This document shows positions 29,042 through 38,480 of a DNA stretch of 64,000 nucleotides, piece after piece; the first letter of the stretch is position 1; each line of letters begins with the position of its first letter. The position numbers and the translations under genes were made by a program. The DNA lies in the NCBI GenBank assembly GCA_022749655.1, contig CP094243.1:1302001-1366000 (forward strand). Direction: 5' to 3'. Source of the stretch: Xanthomonas phaseoli pv. phaseoli. Its GTDB lineage: Bacteria > Pseudomonadota > Gammaproteobacteria > Xanthomonadales > Xanthomonadaceae. The notes below the pieces were generated by a model. That model saw nothing but the letters and a program-made list of their open reading frames with translations. It did no database searches and was not told where the DNA came from.

Positions 29042-29593
29042 ATGCCTGACAACAGTGCCGACTACGAAGACGACGAAGGCCTGCAGCCCGAGGGCGACGA
29101 AGACGATGTGGATGACCATCCGGCGCGGGTGTGGAACCTGCTGGTGCTGATCAACCCCGGCGACGAAGACACCGCGCTGGCCCAGTTCGACGCCTGGCGC
29201 GAAACGCAGGCCGAGGCTGATGGCGACGAAGGCGACGACGCCTGGCTGTGGGCGCTGAAGGACGTGATCGACTGGCGCTCGGGCTTCTATGTCGACTGGA
29301 AGGACACCGATTCGTTCATCGCCGCCATCGACGAACTCAGCGCGCGCTGGAACCTGCGCATCGACTGGGGCGGCGACCTGGACGACGAAGATTTCGCCGG
29401 CAACCTGGAGGTCCCCGACTTGATGGCGGTGGCGTTCGATCGCCTGCGCGAGCACGGCTACTCGCTGTGGAACTGGAACACCGGCGGCGACGCCTACGCC
29501 GGCTGGTTCGCCCTCAGTCGCGACGACGACGCCATGCTGGCGCTGACCTCGCTGCTGGGGGTGGAAGTGCGGCTGGGGAACGAGGCGTTCTGA
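29042..29593 (+). CDS. DUF6630-like acidic protein
   Basis: A 183-residue, very acidic protein. A disordered Asp/Glu-rich start (MPDNSADYEDDEGLQPEGDE) leads to a folded region with VWNLLVLINPGDEDTALAQF, WLWALKDVIDWRSGFYVDWK, RIDWGGDLDDEDF and NWNTGGDAYAGWFALSRDDD. The Trp-rich core resembles DUF6630 proteins, whose role is unknown. No signal peptide or membrane segment, so cytosolic. It lies convergent to DUF4031. The family call is from memory of the motif pattern. Confidence 0.75.
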   Translation: MPDNSADYEDDEGLQPEGDEDDVDDHPARVWNLLVLINPGDEDTALAQFDAWRETQAEADGDEGDDAWLWALKDVIDWRSGFYVDWKDTDSFIAAIDELSARWNLRIDWGGDLDDEDFAGNLEVPDLMAVAFDRLREHGYSLWNWNTGGDAYAGWFALSRDDDAMLALTSLLGVEVRLGNEAF

Positions 29594-29596
29594 GGT

Positions 29597-29624
29597 GGGA
29601 ATCGGGAATCGGGAATTGGGAATT
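29597..29624 (+). repeat. GGGAATC-type intergenic repeat
   Basis: GGGAATCGGGAATCGGGAAT and a further degenerate unit, just after a gene end. A copy in the opposite orientation lies at 29872, so the two bracket this convergent intergenic space. Confidence 0.7.
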
Positions 29625-29871
29625 GCAAGGGCGGGTCCCGAGCCATTTGCTGTATGAGGGTGGCTTTTTGTGTGCAATGCGCCGTCACTGCAACTGACGC
29701 AGTTTTTGCCGCAGCTGCATCGCATTGGTTTAAACGAAGGAACGTGAAACGAAAGGGGCTGCTATACCAAGACGTTCTTGCGTAAAAGCGCTTTGTATCG
29801 GACTTTCTCGAGCATACCGCAGCGCATGCAAGCGCCCTTGACGAGCACGCAGCCCACGACGACCCCGCTTT

Positions 29872-29894
29872 TCCGATTCCCGATTCCCGATTCA
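29872..29894 (-). repeat. GGGAATC-type intergenic repeat (inverted)
   Basis: Reads CCGATTCCCGATTCCCGATT on the plus strand. Its end touches the stop region of the DUF4031 gene. Confidence 0.65.
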
Positions 29895-30176
29895 CGGCAC
29901 CTCGCCCCGCGCCTGCGCCCGCGCATTGGCGATCAAGGCCTTGAGCAGGGCGCGGTCGGTGTGGCGGGAGATGGGGATGGCGCCCAGGGCAATGGCCTCA
30001 AGGCGGAGCGGTGCAGGCACGTCGTAGTGCGCACCGCTGAGTTTGTTCTGGAAGGCGCGGCGGGGAATGCCCAGCCGCGCCGCCATGGCATGCAGCTCGT
30101 CCAGCGTATCGCCGAGCAGGTGCGCCCAGCGCTGGTCGCGCCACAGGTGCACCGCATCGTCGACGTAGACGGCCAT
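29892..30176 (-). CDS. DUF4031 family protein
   Basis: A 94-residue protein with the full DUF4031 pattern: MAVYVDDAVHLWRDQRWAHL, DTLDELHAMAARLGIPRRAF, and HYDVPAPLRLEAIALGA. The DUF4031 family is widespread and its function is unknown; the YVDD start and HYD motif suggest metal or phosphate binding, which is inference. It lies 8 bases downstream of the acidic-tail protein gene on the same strand, so they are probably co-transcribed. Confidence 0.85.
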   Translation of the reverse strand: MAVYVDDAVHLWRDQRWAHLLGDTLDELHAMAARLGIPRRAFQNKLSGAHYDVPAPLRLEAIALGAIPISRHTDRALLKALIANARAQARGEVP

Positions 30177-30184
30177 CGGCCGGG

Positions 30185-30766
30185 TCAGGCCTTCTTGGAC
30201 TTCTTCGGCTTCTTGCCGGCGCTGTCGCCGCTTGCCTCGTCTGTCGCTTCCTCGGCGGCGTTGTCGCCGGCGTCTTCGGTGTCGCTGCCTGCGTCTTCGC
30301 CAGCGGCGTCGTCGGCCACGGCATCGCTGCCGTCTTGGCCTGCCTCGCTGTCGGCGTCTTCGTCGCCGTCTTCATCGGCATCGGCGTTCTGGAACTCGGC
30401 CACCAGCTTGGTCAGGTATTCTTCGGCGGTCTGGCCTTCGTCGGCGGCCAGGTCGTCGATCATCTGCTGCAGCTGGGTCGAATATTCCAGCGAGATGGTC
30501 TTGCCTTCGGCTTCCTGCAGGTTGGCCAGGTGCTTGAGCATGGCCAGCATCGGGACCGGGTTGTCGGCGCTGCCCATGGTCTGGCCGCCGATCGACAGCA
30601 TCCACTCGCTGCCACCCTGCAGGCCGATCGCGGCCACCACGCGCCCTTCGGCCTCCTGCAGCACGGCATGATTGATGACCTGGGGCGCCTGGCCCAGACG
30701 GACGAAGGGGCGCTTGGGCTGCTGCTTCTTGCGCTTGTCGCGCTTGGCCTTGGAATTGCGGGACAC
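30185..30766 (-). CDS. Conserved protein with acidic low-complexity tail
   Basis: A 193-residue protein. A basic N-terminus (SRNSKAKRDKRKKQQPKRPF) leads to a folded domain of about 90 residues (VINHAVLQEAEGRVVAAIGL, EWMLSIGGQTMGSADNPVPM, LEYSTQLQQMIDDLAADEGQ). Then comes about 65 residues of Asp/Glu/Ala repeats and a basic end (GKKPKKSKKA). The GTG at 30766 is chosen as the first start after the upstream junk; an ATG far upstream is unlikely. It is followed by DUF4031. No family recognised. The charge layout suggests nucleic-acid or ribosome contact, which is inference. Confidence 0.7.
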   Translation of the reverse strand: MSRNSKAKRDKRKKQQPKRPFVRLGQAPQVINHAVLQEAEGRVVAAIGLQGGSEWMLSIGGQTMGSADNPVPMLAMLKHLANLQEAEGKTISLEYSTQLQQMIDDLAADEGQTAEEYLTKLVAEFQNADADEDGDEDADSEAGQDGSDAVADDAAGEDAGSDTEDAGDNAAEEATDEASGDSAGKKPKKSKKA

Positions 30767-31007
30767 GGTATTCTCGACGCTGGGAATGGCCGGCCATTCT
30801 AGAGCGTGCGCCGCACGATGGGATGCGTGGCGGAGTTGGCCCATGGATGCGACCGGGCCGCCGGAGCCGCATCGTCTTGGCAGGCACCGACCTCAGAGCC
30901 GCGACCAGGATGCCCCAAGCCCGAGCTGCCGCAGGCCATCGCCCGGTGTCGATTGCCTGGCGAATCCGGAAAATCCCGGCCCGCGCCACCAAGCCTGTCG
31001 GCCTGAA

Positions 31008-32163
31008 TTACCGCTTCTCCACCGCCGCTTCAGCGGCCTTCGCGAGCGCGGTGGCAGAGGCCACCTGCGCGCTGGACGAGATACGTGGTCCTGCCGGACG
31101 CGCAGCAGCAGTGCCTGCCGATGCCAGGACCGGAGCCGGGGCGCAGCCGCGGCAGCGGCGACTGGCGGGGCCGCGTCTGACTTTGCGCCTTCGACAGGCG
31201 TCCCCACGGTGGCGGTGCCGGTGGCCGCGGCGCCGCTCAGGTCCGGTACCTGGGTGTCGGCATCGTGCAGCGATTTGCCCAACGCCACGCCTTGTCCGGC
31301 GCCGGCCAGGGCTGCGTTTTCGGCGTCCTGGGTCATCACCACGATACTGATGCGGCGGTTGATCGGGTTCTGCGGATCGGTCTTGTCGAAAAGCACCGAC
31401 GAGGACAGCCCTACCACACGCGTCACCTTGGCATCGGACATGCCCCCGGCCACCAGGGCGCGGCGCGCGGCATTGGCGCGGTCGGCGCTGAGTTCCCAGT
31501 TGGTGTAGCCGGCATCGCTGCTGTAGGCGGTGGTGTCGGTATGACCGGTGATGCTGATGTGGTTGGGCACCTGGTTGATGAAGCTGGACAGCTCGCGCAG
31601 GATCGCCACCGTATACGGCTTGAGCTGGTCGCGGCCGATGTCGAACATGGGGCGGTTCTGCTTGTCCACGATCTGGATGCGCAGGCCATCGGGCGTGAGG
31701 TCCAGCAGCAACTGGTCCTTGAACGGCTCCAGCGCCTGGCTCTTGTCGATGGCCTCCTTCAGGTCCTGCATCAGCGCTTCCAGGCGCCGCTTGTCCTGGC
31801 ACGGCTGTCCACGTCGGTGTCGGCCGCGTTGTCGCGCTTGCGGCCCATTTCGTCCTTCTGCCCCTTGGCCATGTCGGCGGTACCGCCGAGCTTGATCATC
31901 GAGGTGCTGGCGCCGCCGGGGCCGTTCATGCCGGGCGAGGGCGCCGGCGACTTGCCGGACAGCGGGCTGGGGTTGCGGAAGTATTCGGAGATCGCCGCGC
32001 GCTGTTCCTTGGTGGTGGCCGCCATCAGCCACAGCACCAGGAAGAAGGCCATCATCGCGGTCACGAAGTCGGCAAACGCCACCTTCCAGGCGCCGCCATG
32101 GTGGCCGCCGCCCTGTACCTTCTTGACCCGTCGGATGATGACGGTGGATTTGGCCTCGGCCAT
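31008..32163 (-). pseudogene. motB: Flagellar motor stator protein MotB (two frameshifts)
   Basis: About 385 residues when repaired. The N-terminal membrane helix carries the proton-channel Asp32 (VAFADFVTAMMAFFLVLWLM). A linker follows, then the OmpA-like peptidoglycan-binding domain (ISITGHTDTTAYSSDAGYTN, LSADRANAARRALVAGGMSD, VVGLSSSVLFDKTDPQNPIN, RRISIVVM) and an Ala-rich tail. Frame breaks occur after VDSRAR (a G missing at 31795-31796, so DKRRLEAL continues) and in the Ala-rich tail (gggg at 31138-31141, one missing). It lies 10 bases downstream of motA. The stator couples proton flow to flagellar rotation. Both indels look like sequencing errors. Confidence 0.88.
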
Positions 32164-32173
32164 GACCGCGGCC

Positions 32174-33028
32174 CTACTTGATCGTCTTCAGGTGCGTTTC
32201 GAAATCGCCGAAGCTCGGACGCACATTGGAGGGCAGGGTCTTGCGCGCGAACTCCAGCGCAATCTTCGGGTTGTAGCCACGCAGGCACGCCAGCAGCGCG
32301 GTCTTGACCGCTTCGTAGATGCGTCCGTCCTGCTCGGCACGCGCTTCCATCGCCGCCGACAACGGCGAGACGAAACCGTAGGCCAGCAGAATGCCGAGGA
32401 AGGTGCCGACCAGCGCGGCGCCGACATGGTGGCCGATCTCTTCGATCGGCCCGCCGATCGAGCCCATGGTGATCACGATACCGAGCACCGCCGCCACGAT
32501 GCCGAAGCCGGGCAGGCCGTCGGAGACTTTGCTCAGCGCATGCGACGGCGCCAGGGCTTCGTGATGGTGTTTTTCCAGTTCCAGTTCGAGCAGCGGTTCC
32601 AGCTCGTGCGGCTCGATGTTGCTGCCGATCATCAGGCGCAGGCAGTCGGTGATGAAGTCCAGCAGGTGATGGTCGGCCACCACCTTGGGGTAGTTGCCGA
32701 AGATGGTGCTGTCCTGCGGCTTTTCGACGTGGTCTTCCAGCGCCATGAAGCCGTCGCGGCGGGCCTTGTTCAACAGTTCGTAGATCAGGCTCAAGGTGTC
32801 CTTGTAGTCGTCGGACTTGTATTGCGGGCCCTTGAACACGCCCATGATGCCGCTGAGGGTTTCCTTGACGATCTTGCCCGGCGTGCTGACCAGGAACGCG
32901 CCCAGCGCCGCGCCACCGATGATCATCAGCTCGTACGGCTGCCACAACGCGCCCAGCTTTCCGTGCGACAGCACATAGCCGCCGAGGACGCTGACGATGA
33001 CGACGATGAAGCCAACGATGATGAGCAT
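32174..33028 (-). CDS. motA: Flagellar motor stator protein MotA
   Basis: A 284-residue four-helix membrane protein. MLIIVGFIVVIVSVLGGYVL starts TM1, IGGAALGAFLVSTPGKIVKE TM2, and the paired channel helices are GFGIVAAVLGIVITMGSIGG and VGAALVGTFLGILLAYGFVS. The cytoplasmic loop carries the charged residues that contact FliG. Length matches E. coli MotA (295). MotA and MotB form the proton-driven 5:2 stator. They are co-transcribed on the minus strand away from other flagellar genes, as is usual for stators. Confidence 0.93.
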   Translation of the reverse strand: MLIIVGFIVVIVSVLGGYVLSHGKLGALWQPYELMIIGGAALGAFLVSTPGKIVKETLSGIMGVFKGPQYKSDDYKDTLSLIYELLNKARRDGFMALEDHVEKPQDSTIFGNYPKVVADHHLLDFITDCLRLMIGSNIEPHELEPLLELELEKHHHEALAPSHALSKVSDGLPGFGIVAAVLGIVITMGSIGGPIEEIGHHVGAALVGTFLGILLAYGFVSPLSAAMEARAEQDGRIYEAVKTALLACLRGYNPKIALEFARKTLPSNVRPSFGDFETHLKTIK

Positions 33029-33125
33029 GGCGCAGCCGGAAGCAAACTGGGGTTGCTAGTGGTTTCGGCTTGCGCGGCCGATTCTTGAAGCGCACGGCGT
33101 GAAGACGTGCGCTGTAGCTGAATGT

Positions 33126-33611
33126 CTAGCCGATTGTAATGGCGGTCTCATGCACGCATCTGATTGCCTCGCCGCCTGCCAGCGACAGTGTCGCTTCGCC
33201 GGCGTGTTCCCAGAATTGGTTGCCCTGCGCATCGGCAAAGCGCGCCCCGGATGCCGCCTGGGCACTAAGCAGCACCAGCCTGCGGTCTTCGAGGGTCAGC
33301 TGCAGGGCATCGGTGGCCGCGTCGAAACGTGTCGCGATCATGCGCGGGCCGCAGCGCCAGGCCACCGTGTGCGCGGCAAGCGTGGGGCCGGCCGCCGCCG
33401 CCGGAGTGGGTGTCCTGGCCGGATGCGGCAGCGGGCCGGTCACGCTGGCATCGGTGCCGGTGGCGAGCGGGCGCGCGTCGGGTTGGAGGCCGGCTGGCTG
33501 CGCTTGTGCGGGCTTGGCCGTCTGCGTTGCCGGGGGCGGGCTACCTGCGCTGCAGCCGGCGAGTGCGGCCGCCAGCAGGCCGGTAAGCATCAGCGCTGAG
33601 GACGTGTGCAT
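33126..33611 (-). CDS. Lipoprotein with MliC-type lysozyme-inhibitor domain
   Basis: A 161-residue lipoprotein. MHTSSALMLTGLLAAALAGC gives a lipobox with Cys20, then a Pro/Ala/Thr-rich linker of about 65 residues. The C-terminal domain has the MliC pattern: AWRCGPRMIATRF, LVLLSAQAASGARFADAQGN, FWEHAGEATLSLAGG, and a closing Cys. MliC proteins block C-type lysozyme in the envelope, protecting the cell wall from host lysozyme. AGGAG lies 7 bases before the ATG at 33611. It lies just upstream of the motA-motB pair on the same strand. Family call is by motif; affinity for lysozyme is untested. Confidence 0.8.
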   Translation of the reverse strand: MHTSSALMLTGLLAAALAGCSAGSPPPATQTAKPAQAQPAGLQPDARPLATGTDASVTGPLPHPARTPTPAAAAGPTLAAHTVAWRCGPRMIATRFDAATDALQLTLEDRRLVLLSAQAASGARFADAQGNQFWEHAGEATLSLAGGEAIRCVHETAITIG

Positions 33612-33956
33612 CTGCGTACTCCTGCCTGGTTCGGATGGCCGCCGTGTCTGCGGCGGTCGGGACCTGGGGTGCCAGTCCTGGCGCCGCCCGAGCGCTTGCA
33701 TCGGGCGCGTCGGGGCCGGGAAGGCCTGCCTACAACTGAACACGCGACCGCTTTACGGCTGGGACGTCGCCTGCATGTGGCCGCTCATATGGAGATCAAG
33801 CCTTGCCTGAGGTTCTCGCGCCAGCAAGCGATCTGCACATCGGCATGTCGGCGCGAACCGCTTGCACGCGGTTCGCGCCATGACGCGCAAGAACGCAGGT
33901 GGGCGTTGTCGACTACCTCCAGGCACCGCAGCGGCAGTGGCCCAGACGCGGCGCCA
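33612..33956. other. Intergenic with hairpin
   Basis: 345 bases between msrB and the MliC lipoprotein gene. Only a hairpin (33850-33879) stands out. Confidence 0.4.
33850..33879 (-). terminator. Hairpin downstream of msrB
   Basis: Twelve-base perfect arms (GGCGCGAACCGC and complement) around a 6-base loop, about 78 bases past the msrB stop. No T-tract. Confidence 0.55.
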
Positions 33957-34420
33957 TCAGGCCGCTTGCGCTTCGGCGCCTTGGCGCTGCAGCGGATTCG
34001 GCAGCGCCTGGCCATTTTCGGTGAAGCCCAGCGAGACCGAGTTCAGGCAGTGGCGCTCGCCGGTGGGCGGCGGGCCGTCCGGGAACACATGGCCCAGGTG
34101 GCTGTCGCAGCGCGCGCAGACGATTTCGGTGCGGATCATGCCGTAGCTGGTGTCGCGGATCTCGCGCACATGGGCCGGGTCGTAGGGCGCAAAGAAGCTC
34201 GGCCAGCCGGTGCCGGATTCGAATTTGGCGCTGGAACGGAACAACGGCAGGCCGCACAGCCGGCAGGTGTAGACGCCGTCCAGCTTGTTGTCCAGAAACA
34301 CCCCGCAGAACGGCGCTTCGGTGCCATGGTGCAGCAGCACGCGCTGTTCCTCGTCGCTGAGCCCGGCGATCAGGGCATCGCGTTGGGCGGGGAGGGAGGG
34401 GTCAGATCGAACTGGCTCAT
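33957..34420 (-). pseudogene. msrB: Peptide-methionine (R)-S-oxide reductase MsrB (one-base frameshift)
   Basis: About 154 residues when repaired. It repairs oxidised methionine in proteins, using thioredoxin. Start MSQFDLTPPS; the frame is lost within ten codons and continues one frame over as AQRDALIAGLSDEEQRVLLH. The gggg at 34389-34392 (plus) should have one more G. Two CxxC zinc motifs (YTCRLCGLPLF and IVCARCDSHLGHVF) and the catalytic end RHCLNSVSLGF are intact, as is FESGTGWPSFFAPYDPAHV. The ATG at 34420 fits the family start. The gene is almost certainly functional in the organism. Confidence 0.88.
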
Positions 34421-34659
34421 GGGGCTCTCGCATGCGCTCGCCAGCGGGGTGCCGGCGCCTGCTTCCGTGATGTGGGCAGTGTCGGGGTGGTTCAACCGCT
34501 AGGACGTAGCCAATGGCCTGCCACTGCGGCGGAGGGTCGGCCTTTCTTCGCACCGCAACCACCTTGCGAAAGCGTTCATCCCCGGCCGGTCGCATGCATT
34601 GCCGCAGCGCCCCCGCGCCCCAATCACTGCATGACCCTCGAACACGCAAGGTGACTGTC

Positions 34660-35091
34660 ATGGCGATCCACGCATCAAGCCGCCGCGTTCTGCTGTGCGT
34701 CCTACTGACGATGTCCGGCGCGGTGGCGGCGCAGTCGGCCACCACCACGCGCTCATCCACGAGCTTGCAGCCCATCACCACGCCAACGCCCGTCCAGCCC
34801 ACGGTGACGCCGCCGCGCGCGCTGCAGCCGGCGCCTGCCGCCGCACCCGTGCCCTCGCAACTGGGGCAACGCCCGGTCGTCGCGCCGAGCATCCCCACGC
34901 ATGGGCCGGCACAGACGCCGGTCGCGCCTGCCGGCAGCCAGGTGGCGCCGACCAAGCCGATGGTCTACGACCGCAATGGCCGCTTGCTGCAGGGCATGCA
35001 GCCGGCCGGCGCCAACCGGGTGCTGGATACCAAGACCGGCCGCTACTACGACGCTGTACCGGCAGGCGATGGCATGCGCGTGGTGCGCTGA
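34660..35091 (+). CDS. Secreted Pro/Ala/Thr-rich hypothetical protein
   Basis: A 143-residue exported protein. MAIHASSRRVLLCVLLTMSG with AVAAQ is a signal peptide cut near residue 25. A low-complexity Thr/Pro/Ala region follows (ITTPTPVQPTVTPPRALQPA), then a short conserved end (VYDRNGRLLQGMQPAGANRV, LDTKTGRYYDAVPAGDGMRV). AAGG lies 8 bases upstream. No known domain; probably periplasmic. It stands divergent from msrB. Confidence 0.68.
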   Translation: MAIHASSRRVLLCVLLTMSGAVAAQSATTTRSSTSLQPITTPTPVQPTVTPPRALQPAPAAAPVPSQLGQRPVVAPSIPTHGPAQTPVAPAGSQVAPTKPMVYDRNGRLLQGMQPAGANRVLDTKTGRYYDAVPAGDGMRVVR

Positions 35092-35221
35092 CAGCAGCGC
35101 TCGCGCTGCGCACACACCGCCCATAGCGACCGTCTTGCCACCCAGTCCCCGCGCTTTTGAAATTGTCTGCTACGCAGCAGGCGATATGCAGCCCGCACAC
35201 CCGCGTACCTGCACACCCGCC

Positions 35222-35250
35222 CATTCCCGATTCCCGAATCCCGAATCCCC
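35222..35250 (-). repeat. GGGAATC-type intergenic repeat
   Basis: Plus-strand CATTCCCGATTCCCGAATCC with a further unit, ending at the stop of the Lrp gene. Confidence 0.65.
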
Positions 35251-35252
35251 AC

Positions 35253-35732
35253 TCAATCGGCGATCGGCAAGGCCAGCGTCTCCTTGACCTCTTCCATCAC
35301 GATGTAGCTCTTGGATTCGCGCACATGCGGCATGGTCAGCAGGGTGCTGCCGAGCAACTTGCGGTAGGACGCCATCTCGCTGATGCGCGCCTTGAGCAGG
35401 TAGTCGAAATCGCCGGAGACCAGATGGCATTCCAGCACGTTGGGCAGCTTCAACGCGGCGCGGCGGAATTCTTCGAAGATGTCGCCGGACTTGTAGGCCA
35501 GGCTGATCTCCACGAACACCAGCAGGCTGGCCTTGAGGTAGTGCGGGTCCAGTCGCGCGTAGTAGCCGGTGATGGCGCCGTCGCGCTCCAGCCGGCGCAC
35601 GCGCTCGGTGCAGGGCGTGGTCGACAGGCCTACCCGTTCGCCCAGTTCGGTGAACGAAATCCGCCCCTCCTGTTGCAGGATGCGCAGGATCTTGCGGTCG
35701 ATCTTGTCCAGCTCGCGGGCGCGGGTGCTCAT
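35253..35732 (-). CDS. Lrp/AsnC-family transcriptional regulator
   Basis: A 159-residue regulator of the feast/famine family. The helix-turn-helix is [20 protein letters not shown] with [20 protein letters not shown]. The RAM effector domain follows ([40 protein letters not shown]). It is divergent from dadA with 148 bases between, and such regulators usually respond to an amino acid, here probably alanine or a related one, to switch dadA-alr on. An Lrp-type arm in the divergent space is expected. Confidence 0.92.
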   Translation of the reverse strand: MSTRARELDKIDRKILRILQQEGRISFTELGERVGLSTTPCTERVRRLERDGAITGYYARLDPHYLKASLLVFVEISLAYKSGDIFEEFRRAALKLPNVLECHLVSGDFDYLLKARISEMASYRKLLGSTLLTMPHVRESKSYIVMEEVKETLALPIAD

Positions 35733-35880
35733 GGGGTTTGTGTCGGCAGGGTTTGGCAGGAAGTTTCACTGCAAAGCTGTGCCGATTCCAGAAATGGCAC
35801 TGCCTGGCTCGCAATATACTGCGTCTAACTATCCCCCTCCGCGCATGGTTGTGGGGGAATGCCCTTTTCAGGAGAACGAC
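35733..35880. promoter_or_regulatory. Lrp-dadA divergent control region
   Basis: 148 bases carrying both promoters. A TATACT hexamer at 35815-35820 lies about 60 bases upstream of the dadA ATG and is a plausible -10; the -35 is not clear. AGGAG precedes dadA by about 7 bases. Lrp sites are not obvious by eye. Confidence 0.4.
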
Positions 35881-37169
35881 ATGCGTGTGCTCATTCTCGG
35901 TAGCGGCGTCATCGGCGTGACCAGTGCGTGGTACCTGGCGCAGGCCGGTTGCGAGGTGACCGTGGTCGATCGCCAGCCGGCGGCGGCGCTGGAGACCAGC
36001 TACGCCAACGCCGGCCAGCTGTCGTTCGGCTACACCTCCCCTGGGCCGCGCCCGGCGTGCCCGGCAAGGCGGTCAAGTGGCTGTTCGAGCAGCACGCGCC
36101 GCTGTCGATCCGCCCCACCCGCGACCTGCGCCAGCTGGCGTGGCTGAGCCAGATGCTGCGCAACTGCACCGCCGAGCGCTATGCGGTGAACAAGGCGCGC
36201 ATGGTGCGCATGTCCGACTACAGCCGCGATTGCCTCAACGCCTTGCGCGCCGAGACCGGCATCGAATTCGAAGGCCGCCAGCTTGGCACCACGCAGTTGT
36301 TCCGCACCCAGCAGCAGCTCGATGCCGCCGCGCAGGATATCGAGGTGCTGGCCCAGTACGGCGTGCCGTACGAGCTGCTGAGCCCGGCGCAGATTGCGCA
36401 GTTCGAACCCGGCCTGGCCGGCGGTGGCGCACAGATGGCCGGCGCGCTGCGCCTGCCCGAAGACCAGACTGGCGACTGCCGCCTGTTTACCCAGCGGCTG
36501 GCCGAACTGGCCGTGCAGGCGGGTGTCACGTTCCGCTACGGGCAGCAGATCGAGCGGCTGGAGCATGCCGGCGGCCAGGTCAGCGGCGTGCAGATCGATG
36601 GCCGCATGGAAACTGCCGACCGCTACGTGCTGGCGCTGGGCAGCTATTCGGCCGATTTGCTGCTCTCGCTCGGCCTGCATCTGCCGGTGTACCCGCTCAA
36701 GGGCTATTCGTTGACCATCCCGATCGTCGATGCGCAGCGCGCGCCGACCTCCACCGTGCTGGACGAGAGCTACAAGATCGCGCTGACCCGCTTCGACGAC
36801 CGTATTCGCGTCGGCGGCATGGCCGAGGTGGCCGGCTTCGATCTGTCGCTGAATCCGCGTCGTCGCGCCACCCTGGAAATGGTCGTCAACGACCTGTTCC
36901 CCGGCGGCGGCGATCTGGCCCAGGCCGAGTTCTGGACCGGCCTGCGCCCGGCCACCCCGGATGGCACCCCGGTGGTGGGCGCCACCCCGTACGCCAACCT
37001 GTTCCTCAATACCGGGCATGGCACGTTGGGCTGGACCATGGCCTGCGGTTCGGGGCGCTACCTGGCCGACCTCATGCAGGGCCGCACGCCCGAGATCGAT
37101 ACCGAAGGCCTGGATGTGTTCCGCTACCTGTCGCCGCGCAGCGCGCGCCCGCAGCGGGAGGCCGCGTAG
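35881..37169 (+). pseudogene. dadA: D-amino acid dehydrogenase DadA (one-base frameshift)
   Basis: About 429 residues once repaired. It oxidises D-alanine and other D-amino acids to keto acids at the membrane, passing electrons to the respiratory chain. The FAD-binding start [20 protein letters not shown] and [16 protein letters not shown] are clear. The frame is then lost and continues as [24 protein letters not shown] at 36038-36041 should be CCCCC. The rest is normal ([60 protein letters not shown]). The stop TAG overlaps the GTG start of alr by one base. Divergent Lrp gene probably regulates it. Confidence 0.92.
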
Positions 37170-38266
37170 TGCGTCCTGCGCAAGCGTCGATCGATCTGGA
37201 GGCATTGCGCCACAACTACCGCCTGGCCAAGCGCCTGGGCGGCAGCAAGGCGCTGGCGGTAGTCAAGGCCGACGCGTACGGGCACGGTGCAGTACGCTGC
37301 GCGCAGGCACTGGAGCCGGAAGCCGATGGCTTCGCAGTGGCCTGCATCGAAGAAGCGCTGGAACTGCGCCAGGCCGGCATCCGCGCGCCGATCCTGTTGC
37401 TGGAAGGGTTTTTCGAACACGACGAGCTGCGCCTGATCGCCGAGCACGATCTGTGGACGGTGGCGGCCACGCCGCAGCAGGTGCGCGCGCTGGCCGAGTT
37501 CCAGAGCCCGCGGCCGTTGCGCGTGTGGTTGAAGATGGACAGCGGCATGCATCGGCTGGGCCTGTCGCCGGAGGACTTCCGCGCCGCCTGGCTGCGCCTG
37601 CGCGGACTGCCGCAGATCGCCTCGCTGGTGCTGATGACCCACCTGGCACGTGCCGACGAGCTGGACTGCAGCCGCACCGACGAGCAGGCGGTGGCCTTCG
37701 CGCTCACCGCTGGCGGCATGCGTGCGGAAACCAGCATTCGCAATTCGCCCGGCCTGCTCGGCTGGCCAGCGCTGCGCAACGACTGGTCGCGTCCCGGGTT
37801 GATGCTGTATGGCGCCAATCCCTTTCCGCAGCACACCGAGCACACCGCGCAACTGCGTCCGGTCATGACGCTGCGCTCGCGCATCATTTCGGTCCGCGAT
37901 CTGCCGGCCGGCGAGCCGGTGGGCTACGGCGCCCGCTTCGTTGCGCAGCGGCCGACGCGCGTGGGCGTGGTGGCGATGGGCTATGCCGACGGCTACCCGC
38001 AGTTCGCGCCCAACGGCACCCCGGTCTTGGTGGACGGGCAGATCTGCCCGCTGATCGGTCGCGTTTCGATGGACATGCTCACCGTGGACCTCACCGACCA
38101 CCCGCAGGCCGACATCGGCACGCCTGTGCAGCTATGGGGCGATGTGCCGCAGGTCAGCGCGCTGGCGGCGCAATGCAACGTCAGCGCGTATCAGTTGCTG
38201 TGCGGGCTCAAGCGGGTGCCGCGGATCTATGTGGGTGAGGCGGCAGTGGGCAAGATTTCAGCATAG
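37169..38266 (+). CDS. alr: Alanine racemase (catabolic, DadX-type)
   Basis: A 365-residue PLP enzyme interconverting L- and D-alanine. The PLP Lys is in [20 protein letters not shown] (Lys at about 34). The second catalytic base Tyr is in VGYGARFVA, with [14 protein letters not shown] and [20 protein letters not shown]. The GTG start overlaps the dadA stop by one base, so it is translationally coupled. With DadA it forms the L-alanine catabolic route: racemase makes D-alanine, which DadA oxidises. It may also supply D-alanine for peptidoglycan, as xanthomonads often have just one racemase. Confidence 0.93.
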   Translation: MRPAQASIDLEALRHNYRLAKRLGGSKALAVVKADAYGHGAVRCAQALEPEADGFAVACIEEALELRQAGIRAPILLLEGFFEHDELRLIAEHDLWTVAATPQQVRALAEFQSPRPLRVWLKMDSGMHRLGLSPEDFRAAWLRLRGLPQIASLVLMTHLARADELDCSRTDEQAVAFALTAGGMRAETSIRNSPGLLGWPALRNDWSRPGLMLYGANPFPQHTEHTAQLRPVMTLRSRIISVRDLPAGEPVGYGARFVAQRPTRVGVVAMGYADGYPQFAPNGTPVLVDGQICPLIGRVSMDMLTVDLTDHPQADIGTPVQLWGDVPQVSALAAQCNVSAYQLLCGLKRVPRIYVGEAAVGKISA

Positions 38267-38365
38267 CGGCATCCCTTCTCCCATCGCGGGAAGGTGGCGC
38301 GTAGTGCCGAATGAGGGGCGAGCGAAGCTGCGTGCAGTTTGAATGCCACGTGTGCTGCGCCCCCG

Positions 38366-38415
38366 TACCCTCATCCCAATCCCTCTCCCACAGGGAGAGG
38401 GGCTTTAGCGGCGGC
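38366..38415 (+). repeat. Intergenic CCCTCACCC-type repeat, copy 3
   Basis: TACCCTCATCCCAATCCCTC, then a hairpin CCCTCTCCC-ACA-GGGAGAGGG, then GCTTTAGCGGCGG. Same family as 11238. Confidence 0.7.
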
Positions 38416-38431
38416 TCACACCTTCGCGCCA

Positions 38432-38475
38432 TACCCTCACCCAACCGCTCCCTCGACCGGAGAGGATTTTCAGCG
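38432..38475 (+). repeat. Intergenic CCCTCACCC-type repeat, copy 4 (degenerate)
   Basis: ATACCCTCACCCAACCGCTC then a decayed hairpin and TTTTCAGCGG. In tandem with copy 3. It sits between convergent genes and may help termination. Confidence 0.6.
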
Positions 38476-38480
38476 GTAAC

